Shown: positions 54,601 through 62,103, counted from the first letter of the stretch. The stretch: DNA of 64,000 bases from a virus (IMGVR_UViG_3300036781_000838:1-64000), one strand, 5' to 3'. A program made the numbers and translations. Notes: generated by a model not told the origin, from the sequence alone.

Positions 54601-56189
54601 TCCAGAAGGCGTTTGATACCCCCAAAAGTCTATATCAACTCGGTCAACCTGATTCTAATGGCAAATGGAGAACCAGAAAGGAGTATTTCAAGCTTAAGGA
54701 GGAGTTGTTGTCAAAAGTTAACCGGTACCGTGGGGCAGTAGAAAAATATGCGGAGACGGATTTAAGGAATAATATTCAAACTCAGAACAAGGCCGGTTAT
54801 CGGTTAACAAAAGAGGATGCGCTAAAACAGTTGGCCTTACTATACGATTACCTGGATTACCAGCAACAAGCAGGCTACCTGAGTAATTTTATCAATGCCA
54901 TATCATATGATACTGCTAAGACAAAAAACATCATTGAGAACAGGATACAGGATTCTACACTACAGTCTGCTTACAACGATAATTTTGTCACCCGGGATAG
55001 TATCAACCGCGTGTTCAGTACAACTTTCTTAGGGGCTGTCAAAGACCAGAAGCAGGATATAGCCAATATGTTCAAGGACTTTTTTGTAAGTCTCCATCCC
55101 AATGCACAACCAGCGTTTGAAAAGGTTATTGACTTAATTAATAACCCGGCCCTCAATATGACCAAAGATAAGAAAGCCGAAGTGCTGAACCGGTACCAAA
55201 ACTTCTTTATCACCTCCCTGTTGCATACCGTTAAATTCAAGGCTGGGACCGATGAAAGGTCCCTCAATGAATGGTATGGTATGTTCTTTGGCGATCGCTC
55301 CCTTCCAAAGCAGCTAAAGGAGTTCCAGGATAACCCGCGATATAAGAACAACCTTGCCCTAAAACAACTTTTCCCCCTTATCAATAGCGACAAGAATGCT
55401 ACTGATAATATTAAGCTATTTAATAATAGACTATCCAGTTATGAGATCAATGTAATCTCTGAAGCATTAATGAATTTAAAGCAACAGGCGGAAGCAGAAA
55501 ATAATGCGGAACTGGGAAAATTTGTAGGAAGACTTGGGGTGTTTTCCATCTTACAATCGGGAGTTCAGGCCAGCCCTATCACATACACGAAGATTTTACC
55601 CATCGAAATATACTCAAAAACGGTGGGAGATATCCTGGATCGGTTTACCGGGCAGGATATAGATAACCTGGACCCTACGCTAATGTGGAAACAGTTCTTC
55701 CAGAACAATTGGTACAATAGTCAATTGGTTCCACGAGTTAAAAAGTTCTCTCATGAACGCAACGGTCTGATTTCTATCTCAGGAAATTTTAGGACTGCCA
55801 ATTATGATTACGTGTCTACCCGGGAACTGAAGCCAGAATATGCAGGGAAAGTAAATGAGAAAAGAGAAGACCTGGTCAAACAAAAACGTTGGGATGATTT
55901 ATACAATTATGGGCTTTTTGAGCGGATCCCGATAAAAGATGAAAACGGGAGTGATTTAACCGATGATCAGCCGGTAGTCTATTATAGACCAATTAACCGC
56001 CTGGGTAACAGGATGAGTATGACAGAAACTTACGGACTAAATAAAGAGTCAATACTTCCCAAAAATGAGCCCTTCGATGAGAGCCAGTATGAGGAAGCGG
56101 TTGAACAAATTCAAAATAAGACCACAGATACCAATAAACCAAAGGACGAACAAGAGGATATGCCTTGCGAAGGCGGCACACCTTTTTAA
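42621..56189 (+). CDS. Giant virion RNA polymerase fusion protein
   Basis: 4522 residues from a GTG. The N-terminal half (to about 2200) is helical and coiled-coil cargo. Near 2250 is a zincin-like domain, GTGYHEAFEAVW (H2256, E2257), followed by EMLAEEF (about 2307-2313); the usual third ligand H is E2260. The C-terminal part carries the crAss-like single-chain RNA polymerase: FESGEKVG (about 3420-3427) for the first double-psi barrel lysine, RIPTQGMNSI (about 3693), then GSDFDIDK with D3733, D3735 and D3737, the DxDxD metal-binding loop. Such enzymes are packaged, injected and transcribe early genes. The known polymerase of Cellulophaga phage phi14:2 is about half this length, so this looks like a fusion of cargo, peptidase-like and polymerase parts. 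Confidence 0.85.
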   Translation: MPDFHSLYNPDLSSAPVQIAPPDLHPVQDPFQGYNPDNGINHVDAALSTLDKNLFKPTTDRILQPVGYDADALNADRYRKSDYFGQLGFNPFSNNEERYGDRQSNFNKLGSAFGGAWQLIKNQFVEQAGSWGDTLNFFKDNKSAFEESDFDEINKHQRELFTDHAIFETAAQRDSIWNFNTIANTIQQSGYAVGAISEIAAEELALSLLTAATFGGTSELQVARSAKLAASVGGVLRKTEQLGEALNTASRLRKVFETVNKVNPLLDNTLEFAANLKNISRAENIAAGGSKLGNLRTAARGFGAFYRDVREFNAAVAEAKSEAASSYQDLKSVLTTQYKKDHDGNDPVGTDAQKIQDTAMGAAQTNGVSNTYLIMLSNKIGMGNIMGGFKGLKDLEESAESGILRFSEKQAAKTGVKLADAASNKWLAFKQNLLRTPFSYLKTNLDEALQENLQDVSHDAIQNYYQAKYNDNKGEPVKSIADYITAAAANQFHVQGAKTFISGFLTGAIIGPGEYAIEKSGNIKQYLTDKTGYQQRQAEVKQSRNEIIDAGNKIWKNPLNFDYKTGDVTLQANFNTILKQAAQTNNKEAFYDIKDDALRHFILTGIRSGALDSFNNRLKSYTKNLSPEEFTTAFGIEYNEKNQGAVVNQVNAFGERASEIKELHENISADLKNPFNPFRFTPGERIIGNPQYVKEALSYKAWNDAVDNYVFTKSYYQDTIRGQANILSSFRNKAGFKDANFNDIYLLTSKEHLNAEIDNLQKEVKNLQPDKGDAGARTLNTQKRDRLAVLEKYKGHLEKWSESFDKHSTLPVGDQRTNAFNESFDAFKQQTAPLFGEFINNELKATDKAQISKDNVLKGFDSLHNYMKLQKQSGIILDKVNLLADPGNFSKFFAEHDKAIKGAYDFSTAVQEATGPADTATVHFKDEKGNDQSHTFTVGETYVGKMSQLEKYRGKGKTATQFNNDKIKIAAISADGKTISIALNGEPAVDMDAEEVAKLARDHNWKEYSKLSPIQQTYLSLRNKIITYRLLQRDSKGLPVKDAKGQYVPQDVKGRVKLNEKKDGLLFAYGNNTIEFNPKYVVNQQDLSELPTVQQQALKEQQDRIQRNFKAQVSIFEEAFKDTESKLEEQKALTRANQEEFTKTTEDLGDLKAHLDLVIGELEKNPYKGIGRRSNENKALTELKELLSKQIGEKNLYLQRLTQEQEVLQQSYETLKKANDLYAQAFFELQENETPFDKGNQQNIYDSTQGDLTEAAGEQVNKRLSDEQIDALIEDTRAEVELIQERIVVVHDLVTTAEKALRKIEKFDDIIKAVSEITDKRQLITYLSTLKGQSDDPEKRSILSALIKGLNKGDLGFEAQFILEKAAILKDSRKELADLLENAAQVQDKYDRLTLAREQRAKINILQQRVNYLKQVQDAISTGYGKIVAKQSLTRQAHLTKAKTAGIAQELHDFGDIMSTSPVIVSTESPFFDDIHKPRLDQVGLFKTADRHYLKDTDPEPTSPQAARFFKFSENVTPNGAYYFQVVHEGNDAYGIRVPGIYKDDIKVIVVKKDGIVYKPVGVDGIYLDAPHKDNLVYTSIHGNEQLLDKSPTEALTWVKENFATKSMTDEDIINKINEFKTFRQVIKDKIAHGQPVYLTITDKSIGIQSREPLDVNTKRPQELPLEGRLIAPDNSDWVHIKHPDGTPIHLEVSTTGSVLNKKVKAGRIALVKDDGSIFQVYNRQLNGAEKANIIGIIKMIAPLMGRRYLDKERLAEIDSLAKAGKISPDQAIHLSNPLTESEQDRFDKAINYLMGVVYWRQAKEGETVGKDQFRVAKGMLYRGEMAVAFNPEEIEKNKDALMEGLYHQVNNKKVGDTANVFYEMTVREEQVAEKKWDNYPHYLLDGSAGRVPPIYTNVKPFVSKTDVSSTQLRSVYLTYGFNAEFTAAPVENSKSDQNSGETRVFTDPLAIPKEQGAQIAFVRKKIDKTTDLNVIAQWDGTRFKVVKLIDQNGQDFSDRKDIIEKNEDYINATISSLETNINIPDAYDAELNSFKTVYHRIETYNGQPTQPGGSPGIASEATTGTSGSARKKDILDRVLSVADTPENYHIWSNTRDGQDRHLLGEQIQFAINQLLSVDPAKLTKEGIADYLKNIKAFQSKDILEKVTGILLNQQLEEASTDTSGNTYSQAQIDTLIQQAVTTGITDIIDENARLALTDDPKVKEDIEAFKAWMKERLPQVPVHKVLHLINGRNWGQFIKGAIQIFQNAEQGTGYHEAFEAVWNAYLTTEEQQDLAGEFRERVGAFTNPFSKATKSHTEASMYDVREMLAEEFKDYVAKDQPIVRPNSPVRNTIFRRLWNFIKRMLGLTVNDNQAFNSKINHLFNKIDTGDYADAIPITTSSEPSYRALEGNTVEFTQAVMEGVSAIFFSKLYASQNNIEALFSKGSNAKLFNELYEGTRGTLEQYFNAPINSIVKVLTEKGITHDKIAAEVLKYTNGSDYRQKKSVLDRFNGEVLTEFKKFIGQFGLQFKEVNNEEGVNDERGEDNINEIEDKEQTATNALGIRESIYVDPRNMTKSTVRLLIASLTADEYKPNSNQVQIKKNGLGLPTLEDYGRKINILLNELHGVVPVYEKGKRVEAIDLMFRKLDERFKNTDGRFKKGFEWIQKLKSRLKFELNGQKLSFEHLTEDEIRLLIAFESSFTNNKNLPFKILIGEGGYLTAVDPVVVTNAAKVKEHWQNSLKSTSRQLKSNEDLAKAPLTYIGADGKIMFNTRSESMVRLLSASTNQTKLDGLKKMGINFTQSDAELLNSPDITKAIAESFNGISYAFREGLISGFDDLFGKQVVNGPISSLLAIELDATAEDNILSHQNAAGKQQFSITLPSAVSNTINSLKGVDNISDFILSNPQYGSVSANGEILLNPYQANSQLLKTDGILFDKNGKKKRDIDYQFILGMSLLTDNEGDNTDDLKYPDKIVQEIYHLLNGTYYTVINSDKSSEFGLNMGHFISWQDIKKPIGDNLFITGAYKNAMVDEIKAALFEAHNPAGIQYYSDGVTSMGHFRDILNFIPKENKSNKYSLLQKDFISRVMMGKESPEDFVNRSQVEALLTDYLKNQVDTHKKYLVDLGIVNEEPVSAGITNYSTNAFSQEQLDKLGVGDARKMSEVEYTNLVKFMTINRQIGVFEQHKLLYGHPALYKDLAKRSNGINSQKELMTENRQILTWMDKHMGRLDGKIRGDQEASTIRFVSYKDPVVISLYHKDIAKGMYDSLIKELPKHTVEQLIGATFDDKGAVGTVEGGKGTYIDAYINANEPDGQAYVMMDFFRDMLFQSGKLSKEQSALWEYERAVEINDRSNPKSDYYKEYTKQDIDQARALLQGEKPNGVLQTLKPQGFGYQTTEGITHTTFLKHSVFPLTWTRVRDQPNMAKLYISSQGNKIDVIGFESGEKVGNVLQNGGFVQLYGEDGTFNSDQLPIQEMYSKYYGIQVEMAAKTKEKVVMGTQMRKLILSNLPEELRPVADQYFKVLEDLMALDKKSLLHEVGLTRLPDGSYQTDNLEGLVNTLRQEAISRELPDNVIDMLSAVKTEAGDRLAYKFDANPIREKIDNILNAIVDSRVISQKMFGKASVQVASTLWEKNPRSFMYLKEGIWTSTEGIEKGSLTAEEQKSVRMISSDLKFYTREEPWMEVLLPHYFEGMLPTDINLADIDPRLLAAIGFRIPTQGMNSIDNIRIKGFLDPSMGDVVVVPSEIVGKSGSDFDIDKLNIYLPNYTIETVNGKKSIKYVDPAGSTKEALQNRLIQLMGQILSHPDNYRQLIVPNGAETLKGLADEIRRLKGLDKEGAGLTRLSEWKTMVETRERYISGKKLVGIGALQITSHTVSQLAGIQLTGTYKARDGQELPIKIKFDHNSEAGKFYLTAVMDKGNQYISELLSEALTGFVDAAKDPFIFDLNLNLQTAATWFYLQKLGVPVKELAYLHTQPLIEQYFAEQGKNESYVNKANDTELVKEMVIFKVADPYFQKAFDTPKSLYQLGQPDSNGKWRTRKEYFKLKEELLSKVNRYRGAVEKYAETDLRNNIQTQNKAGYRLTKEDALKQLALLYDYLDYQQQAGYLSNFINAISYDTAKTKNIIENRIQDSTLQSAYNDNFVTRDSINRVFSTTFLGAVKDQKQDIANMFKDFFVSLHPNAQPAFEKVIDLINNPALNMTKDKKAEVLNRYQNFFITSLLHTVKFKAGTDERSLNEWYGMFFGDRSLPKQLKEFQDNPRYKNNLALKQLFPLINSDKNATDNIKLFNNRLSSYEINVISEALMNLKQQAEAENNAELGKFVGRLGVFSILQSGVQASPITYTKILPIEIYSKTVGDILDRFTGQDIDNLDPTLMWKQFFQNNWYNSQLVPRVKKFSHERNGLISISGNFRTANYDYVSTRELKPEYAGKVNEKREDLVKQKRWDDLYNYGLFERIPIKDENGSDLTDDQPVVYYRPINRLGNRMSMTETYGLNKESILPKNEPFDESQYEEAVEQIQNKTTDTNKPKDEQEDMPCEGGTPF

Positions 56190-56198
56190 TACCAACCT

Positions 56199-59100
56199 AT
56201 GAATTGCACAACGCTCCCCCACAAAGAATCAAGTTTAAACGCCCGGGAATCACTTTTAAGCAAAAAAGCTATTGATGAAGATGGCCGGATTATATCAGAA
56301 GAGAGATTTCACGACACCGTTGATGAGATAACGACCCAGGCCAGGAAATCCTACCAGGTCGACCGGGGACCTCTTTTTGCCCGCGTTGAAGTTACTCCTT
56401 CATTTGGTGGCAAATATTTCAAAGCAGAACCGAATGAACTTGCTTTTAATGATATTGACGAAGCCCGTAAAAAATTGGCAATCTATGATTCGCAGGAATC
56501 TATTGGATCATTTCGGCAGCCCAGTTCCCGGGACAAAGAAGTGGTTAGTATTGAAGATAAGGTCAACCATTTTCTTTCTTCTATAGGTGTATCCGTTGAA
56601 AAAGTGGATCAATTAACGGATGCAGCAGGAAATAAGCTCGATGCTGTTGCTAAGGCAAGTATGCTAAATAAGATCATCCAGGTTGTTGACGGTAAGGCAG
56701 ATATGACCACCCTGCCGGAAGAAGCAGCTCACTTTTTTGTATCGCTACTAGGGGAGGAAAATGCCTTGTACAAGGCTATGTTCAAAGATATCCCGACGTA
56801 TAGACTTTACAGTGGTGTAGTTCAGCAATATAAAGGTAATAAGTTGTATCGGCGCAGTGATGGTACCCTCAATTTTGATATGATAAAAAAGGAGGCTATT
56901 GGTAAACTGATAGCTGAACATATTCTTGTACAAGGGGTCGGCGACGAATACACAGAATCGATAGCAAAGGCCCAAAAATGGTGGGAGAAAGTGTGGGACT
57001 ATATTACTAAGATATTTGCTCAAAGTAAGGTTAACCCCTTTCAGGAGTCGGCGAAAAGAATCCTGGCAAATCAAGTTCAGGGCCTCAAGAATATCCATGA
57101 GCTGGACTCCACCGATGAGTTTTTACAGGTTGACAATGTTTACAGTCGAATTAAAGCAGACCAACAGCGCATACACCTTGATAATTCTGTAGATCCCCGA
57201 ACAGGAGAGAAACGTCATCAATATACCGTAGATGGCAAAAATGTCAGGGGTTCAGTTACCGAACTGTTGGTAGATAAATGGTATAAAGCCAGGTTCCCTA
57301 CAGACAACAGAACTGAGCGCCAAAAGAACATCGATAGTCTGAAGGCGCAGGAAGGAGATAAGGTCCACGCTGATGCCCAAAATATCATTGAACGCTACAT
57401 CGATGCGAACACCGGTGAACTGCTCACGGTGCCCAGGCCAGTATCCACCATATCAACCAACCAGAGTATTTACACCAAGCTGGAGTCTTATATCGGGGAG
57501 CTTTTAAGGTCTTATCCGGCTGCAACCAAATTTATGGCTGAGGTCCGGATCCATGATGCGAAACGGAATATGCCCGGGAGCATCGATTTGCTGGTGTTAA
57601 CACCAGATGGTGCTGCTGATATTTACGACTGGAAATCACAAGAGGTAGCAAAGGACCAGACTGATTTAAAATGGTTCAAAGAGCCTGCTTACCGGATACA
57701 GTTAGAGGCATACCGTAAAATCCTTACCCAAGAGTATGGTATAACCAGGTTCAACAAGGTCCGGGCGATCCCTATAAAGACAAATTTTATCTACAAAAAA
57801 GAACAGGGCACTTACACTCCCAAAACACTCGCTGATATCGAGGTAGGATCGATCTACCCCGGGCAAATCCCGGAGGATAAGGCATATCTACTACCTGTGG
57901 TCGCCCAGGATGAAAAGACGGGAGATGATAAATTGGATAAATTGATTACCCAGCTAAATACAGTCCTTGAAAAAATATCTCAGCAGCATTTTGACCGGGA
58001 TAAGCGCTATCTGAAGGCGGAGGAACTGAATAAAATCAGGAAGGCGATCCGCGATCTCCAGGTGCGGCAGGATATAGGGACTTTCGTAGAAAACGGCTTG
58101 GCTGAGGTAATGAAATACCAGGACAAGCTGGATAATGATACCGTTACCAAAAGTGATGTGCTTGATTCTATTGATATTCTTTCCGTTTATGCGCAGGCGC
58201 AGTTGCTTTTACGAGAACAACTCAAGAACCTTCGGAAGAAAATTGGTGCCGAAACAGATCCGGTGGCCAAAGGCGAGTTGGAGACACTACAGTCGGATTT
58301 CTTAAAAATGAGCGCCAATAGCAAGGATGTGCTATTTAATATGGAGGAAAAACTGAAAGAAATCGGGGTTCAGATTGCTGAAAAAGAAGGAATATCCAAC
58401 CTGCTGACGGCGGAAAAGAGCATGGACCGGATGAAAACCTTGTTCAGGTCTATTTCTACCCTTCCGACACGCTCTATCCAGACCTTTTATAAACTATTGT
58501 CTACCTCCCAGTCTAAACGAGATTTTCAAATTGACGACCTGAATGAGAAATTGCATCATATAAAGGAGAATGTTGAGAAATGGTCGGCAAGCAAGGGGAT
58601 TAGCAGGGAAAATATGTTTGACGATATTTTGAAAATTAATGCTGATGGTAACTGGACCGGTGACTTCCTGGATAAATTCTCCAAAGATTATTTTGTCACC
58701 AAGAATGAAGCCATTAAAACGGGGGATATCAAGTGGATTTCCGATAACACCACTTTTGACAGGGAACGGTATGAAAAGGACCTGGCCAGTTATAAAGCAG
58801 TGATTGAAACGGTAGCTTATAGCCCCGATCCAGTAAAAAATAAAGAGCGCCAGGATAAGGCGCTGGCTGCGTGGATCAACGCACGGGATGTGGATACATC
58901 CGACTTTGCCAAGCTGAATAAGAAAAACTATTATCTGAAGCCAAAGGAGCAATGGTACAGCAATAAATGGAGCAACCTGCTCAAGGAGGAAAACAAACCC
59001 CTGAAAGAAGCCTTTGACTACTTTCAGTTGCTTAAATCTTTCTCAGATAAGTTGGGGATGATAGATTTTGAAAATGGCTTCATCCCATCAATTCGCCAGG

Positions 59101-60980
59101 ATAAACTGGAGCTGGCTGTATTCGCCGGGCTGAGTAACCTATTTAATAAAAAAGGACTATTTGAGACTTTGAAGGTCGATGCTGACAAAGCCTTTGGAGA
59201 GATCGATCCTATTACCGGGGAATTAGTAAAGAAGATTCCGGTCAATTTCTTGCATGATTTGGGCGTAAAGAAAGCAGATGGTACCATTGACTACTCGCTT
59301 AAATCCAAGGACTTATTCAAGGTTTTCAGTATATGGGGCAATCATATGTATAACTATGAAGCGATGCAGTCCATTAAAGACTCCGCTGAAATTCTCGTTG
59401 CCGTCGAAAGGTCTAAAAAAAGCCTGGTAACCAATGTGTTTGGCAATGTCACCGAGGAGCGCAAAGAAAAAGAGGGCAACCAAACCAATGCGGAGGTCCT
59501 GGAGAATTTTGTCAAATACTATGTCTATGGACAAAAAATTGGCGATAATGCTGATTATGCTATTAAGATAGGGGGTAAGGAATATTCCGCTACAAAAACG
59601 GGTAGAGCAGTGCTCAGCTTCTTATCCCTCAAAACACTGGCGCTAAACGTGCTCTCAGGGACCTCAACATTCGTTGGTGGATCCGGTAACGCCTTTTTCC
59701 AGGCATCTAAGAGAGAACACTTTACTGAAGGGGATTGGGCCAGGGGATTGAGAGATTTTACGAGTCGAGATCCAAAGGCTATGGCAGCTTTAGACTATTT
59801 TGATGTAAACCTGGAGGATGAGAAACAGCACCATTCCAACCAGCTTTCCATCAATGACGCCGTTAAGCATGTCACTTTGGATAAACTGTTTTTTATACAA
59901 AAGAATGGTGATAAAGCGGTACAATACCCAGTGGCGCTTACTATGATGCGTACTCATATGGTCGAAGGTGGTAAAATAGTTGATATCAACGCTTTCGTGA
60001 AAAATAAATATGATTACGAGAATTCCTTTTACTCCCTGCCGACGTCTGAACGAAAAGCGCTACAATCCAAAATAGATACGGAGGTAAAGGAGTTAAAAGC
60101 TACCAGATCGTTGCAAGCCACTGCCGAGGTAAAGGATAAGAAACTGATCATTCCAGGCATTGACCGGAAAAGCCAGGAAGTGTATGACTTCAGAAATAAG
60201 ATCAAAAAGGTCAACAAAAATATTATTGGTAACGCCTCCCATGACGATATCAACCAGATCCGAATTGGGATTTTGGGGCAAGTCTTGATGCAGTTCCGGT
60301 CCTGGATGCCCCAGATGGTCACGGATCGGTTCGGGGATATGTCCTACGATATGGACCTTGAATCATATCAGTACGGCAAAGGGCGTCTTTTCTTGAAGCA
60401 CCTGTTCAGTAGTAAGATATTTCCGCTCATAGGAGAAATGGTTACTGGCTTTGGCGCCAATACTATTACCCGGGCTAAACAGCGGTATGTGGAATTTAAA
60501 GGTCGAATGGCTGCGCAGGGTGAGGAATTCCATATGACAGAGGCCCAGTTTATAGATATGTACCTGGGTAATCTCAGGTCTCAGCTCAGAGAGATGGCGG
60601 TGTTATCGTCCTTCTTAGCGGTCGCATTCTGGGCGAAACCCGGCTCAAGCGACCGGGATAAGTCAGGGATGAGGAAGTTCATCGCCAGGGCCATGGATAA
60701 ATATCAGAACGAATTTAGCTTCTATTATTCGCCTTCAGAGTTCACACAAATGCTAAAAAACCCCATCCCCTTAGTGGGGCTATTGACCGATTTTGAGAAA
60801 TTCGGGACCCAGACTATTGGGCAAATCTATGGATTTGCGCTACAGGATGACGTCATCATGGAAAAAAATCACCCTTTCAAGTACTTGGGTAAAATAATGC
60901 CTATCACCAAAGAGGCAATCAGTACCTATGGACTTTTTGATGACGATTTTCGGAAAAGTTGGGGCTTGCAGAATAGGTAA
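56199..60980 (+). CDS. Large virion protein with PD-(D/E)XK nuclease and zincin-like segment
   Basis: 1593 residues starting at ACCTATGAAT. TTLPEEAAHFFVSLL (E174, E175, H178) and IAEHIL (E240) resemble an inactive-looking or variant zincin site. Residues about 345-530 form a RecB/Cas4-like nuclease: SVTELLVDKWYK, HADAQNIIERYI, D463 in GSIDLLV, D477 and K479 in YDWKSQ, and IQLEAYRKIL. The rest is helical; the C-terminal part has hydrophobic stretches (KTGRAVLSFLSLKTLALNVLSG near 1133 and AVLSSFLAVAFWA near 1466) that could touch membrane. It follows the giant polymerase by nine bases, so it is probably packaged too. A role in processing incoming or host DNA is inferred. Confidence 0.72.
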   Translation: MNCTTLPHKESSLNARESLLSKKAIDEDGRIISEERFHDTVDEITTQARKSYQVDRGPLFARVEVTPSFGGKYFKAEPNELAFNDIDEARKKLAIYDSQESIGSFRQPSSRDKEVVSIEDKVNHFLSSIGVSVEKVDQLTDAAGNKLDAVAKASMLNKIIQVVDGKADMTTLPEEAAHFFVSLLGEENALYKAMFKDIPTYRLYSGVVQQYKGNKLYRRSDGTLNFDMIKKEAIGKLIAEHILVQGVGDEYTESIAKAQKWWEKVWDYITKIFAQSKVNPFQESAKRILANQVQGLKNIHELDSTDEFLQVDNVYSRIKADQQRIHLDNSVDPRTGEKRHQYTVDGKNVRGSVTELLVDKWYKARFPTDNRTERQKNIDSLKAQEGDKVHADAQNIIERYIDANTGELLTVPRPVSTISTNQSIYTKLESYIGELLRSYPAATKFMAEVRIHDAKRNMPGSIDLLVLTPDGAADIYDWKSQEVAKDQTDLKWFKEPAYRIQLEAYRKILTQEYGITRFNKVRAIPIKTNFIYKKEQGTYTPKTLADIEVGSIYPGQIPEDKAYLLPVVAQDEKTGDDKLDKLITQLNTVLEKISQQHFDRDKRYLKAEELNKIRKAIRDLQVRQDIGTFVENGLAEVMKYQDKLDNDTVTKSDVLDSIDILSVYAQAQLLLREQLKNLRKKIGAETDPVAKGELETLQSDFLKMSANSKDVLFNMEEKLKEIGVQIAEKEGISNLLTAEKSMDRMKTLFRSISTLPTRSIQTFYKLLSTSQSKRDFQIDDLNEKLHHIKENVEKWSASKGISRENMFDDILKINADGNWTGDFLDKFSKDYFVTKNEAIKTGDIKWISDNTTFDRERYEKDLASYKAVIETVAYSPDPVKNKERQDKALAAWINARDVDTSDFAKLNKKNYYLKPKEQWYSNKWSNLLKEENKPLKEAFDYFQLLKSFSDKLGMIDFENGFIPSIRQDKLELAVFAGLSNLFNKKGLFETLKVDADKAFGEIDPITGELVKKIPVNFLHDLGVKKADGTIDYSLKSKDLFKVFSIWGNHMYNYEAMQSIKDSAEILVAVERSKKSLVTNVFGNVTEERKEKEGNQTNAEVLENFVKYYVYGQKIGDNADYAIKIGGKEYSATKTGRAVLSFLSLKTLALNVLSGTSTFVGGSGNAFFQASKREHFTEGDWARGLRDFTSRDPKAMAALDYFDVNLEDEKQHHSNQLSINDAVKHVTLDKLFFIQKNGDKAVQYPVALTMMRTHMVEGGKIVDINAFVKNKYDYENSFYSLPTSERKALQSKIDTEVKELKATRSLQATAEVKDKKLIIPGIDRKSQEVYDFRNKIKKVNKNIIGNASHDDINQIRIGILGQVLMQFRSWMPQMVTDRFGDMSYDMDLESYQYGKGRLFLKHLFSSKIFPLIGEMVTGFGANTITRAKQRYVEFKGRMAAQGEEFHMTEAQFIDMYLGNLRSQLREMAVLSSFLAVAFWAKPGSSDRDKSGMRKFIARAMDKYQNEFSFYYSPSEFTQMLKNPIPLVGLLTDFEKFGTQTIGQIYGFALQDDVIMEKNHPFKYLGKIMPITKEAISTYGLFDDDFRKSWGLQNR

Positions 60981-61090
60981 AATCGGTTAAGAGGGAATAC
61001 GAGCTGGCTTATAAAAAAATAAATTACCTTTAAAGATCGACTCGGCACCTGATCAATATAATGGCGAAGAACATTATATAAATTATTAAC

Positions 61091-62053
61091 ATGCGAATAA
61101 CGGGAATTCAACTAAAGAACTTCAAACGATTTACAGATTTGACTATTGGTGCAATCCCTGAAAAAACTAAACTAGTTTTATTGATCGGGGCAAATGGTTC
61201 TGGGAAGTCCTCTATATTTGATGCGTTCGACAACATTACGAAGAGCTGTGTTGGTACCCTCGCTGATAATAGCGAGTATTATTCAAAAAACAATCAAGAA
61301 TATTCGATTGCAATTTCATTTGATGATGGCAGCACTCTCCGAACTGACTATATAGATAAAGAATGCGCGAAGAAAATAGAAAACTTTATAGGAAGAAGTA
61401 GCATCAGAATTGTTCCAAAAATTACTGATGCGGGTGATCTAGACACGATAAAATATGATTCAGACGCTCCGGCTACCTTTAGCGACGCTGACACTCGATT
61501 TGATAACGATCTCTTAATGTTCATACAACAGATAGATAACGCCTTACGAGCGCCTGTCTTTTCTGGAGAATCAGCTGATACTTTTAAAATTTTTACGGAA
61601 TTCATTCGCCCCTTGAACGTTTCGCTGCTTAATATTTTTGGGAACAACCTTTTGACCACTATTCAATTGATCGAATTCCGAAGTCCTACCATCCAATCGA
61701 AGGCTAAACTAATTTTTCTAAAAGGGGAATCCAAAATAAATTATGACCTTTTAAGTTATGGGGAAAAGCAGGTTATCATATTATTACTGAATTTTATAGT
61801 TCGTAAAGAACAGTATCAGGATGCAGTAATTTATATTGATGATATGGATTGTAATATAAATACTGTATTGCAATTCAGATTGTTCAATGAAATAATCAGC
61901 AGTTGGATCCCTGACACCTCCCAGCTATGGACAGCTTCACATGCTTCTGGTTTTATTGAGTTTGCCCTCCAGGAGGACGACGCTGTTATACTAGACCTGG
62001 GTCTTTTGAACTTTGACGAGTCACAGATAATTCTTCCAAGACCAAAATTCTGA
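61091..62053 (+). CDS. ABC/SMC-like ATPase (AAA family)
   Basis: 320 residues. MRITGIQLKNFKRFTDLTI is the typical RecF/SMC-like start, GANGSGKSS (residues 33-41) is Walker A, LSYGEKQV (about 221-228) the ABC signature, VIYIDDMDC (about 246-254) Walker B with D-D instead of D-E, and TASHASGF the switch histidine. The middle is too short for a long coiled coil. It lacks a TOPRIM or nuclease domain, so it would need a partner or act as a sensor. It lies after the virion block with a separate 110-base leader and a higher A/T content, suggesting an added accessory gene, possibly defensive. Confidence 0.75.
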   Translation: MRITGIQLKNFKRFTDLTIGAIPEKTKLVLLIGANGSGKSSIFDAFDNITKSCVGTLADNSEYYSKNNQEYSIAISFDDGSTLRTDYIDKECAKKIENFIGRSSIRIVPKITDAGDLDTIKYDSDAPATFSDADTRFDNDLLMFIQQIDNALRAPVFSGESADTFKIFTEFIRPLNVSLLNIFGNNLLTTIQLIEFRSPTIQSKAKLIFLKGESKINYDLLSYGEKQVIILLLNFIVRKEQYQDAVIYIDDMDCNINTVLQFRLFNEIISSWIPDTSQLWTASHASGFIEFALQEDDAVILDLGLLNFDESQIILPRPKF

Positions 62054-62103
62054 AAGATAATTTTCAAAGTAGTTAAGGATTACAAAACAGATGGGCAGCT
62101 ACT

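Noticed and set aside
30255-60980. Alternative genetic code (stop-codon reassignment), known in some crAss-like phages
   Set aside because: Frames of 1586, 4522 and 1593 codons are open under the standard code and adjoin through normal TAA or TGA stops, so no recoding is needed.
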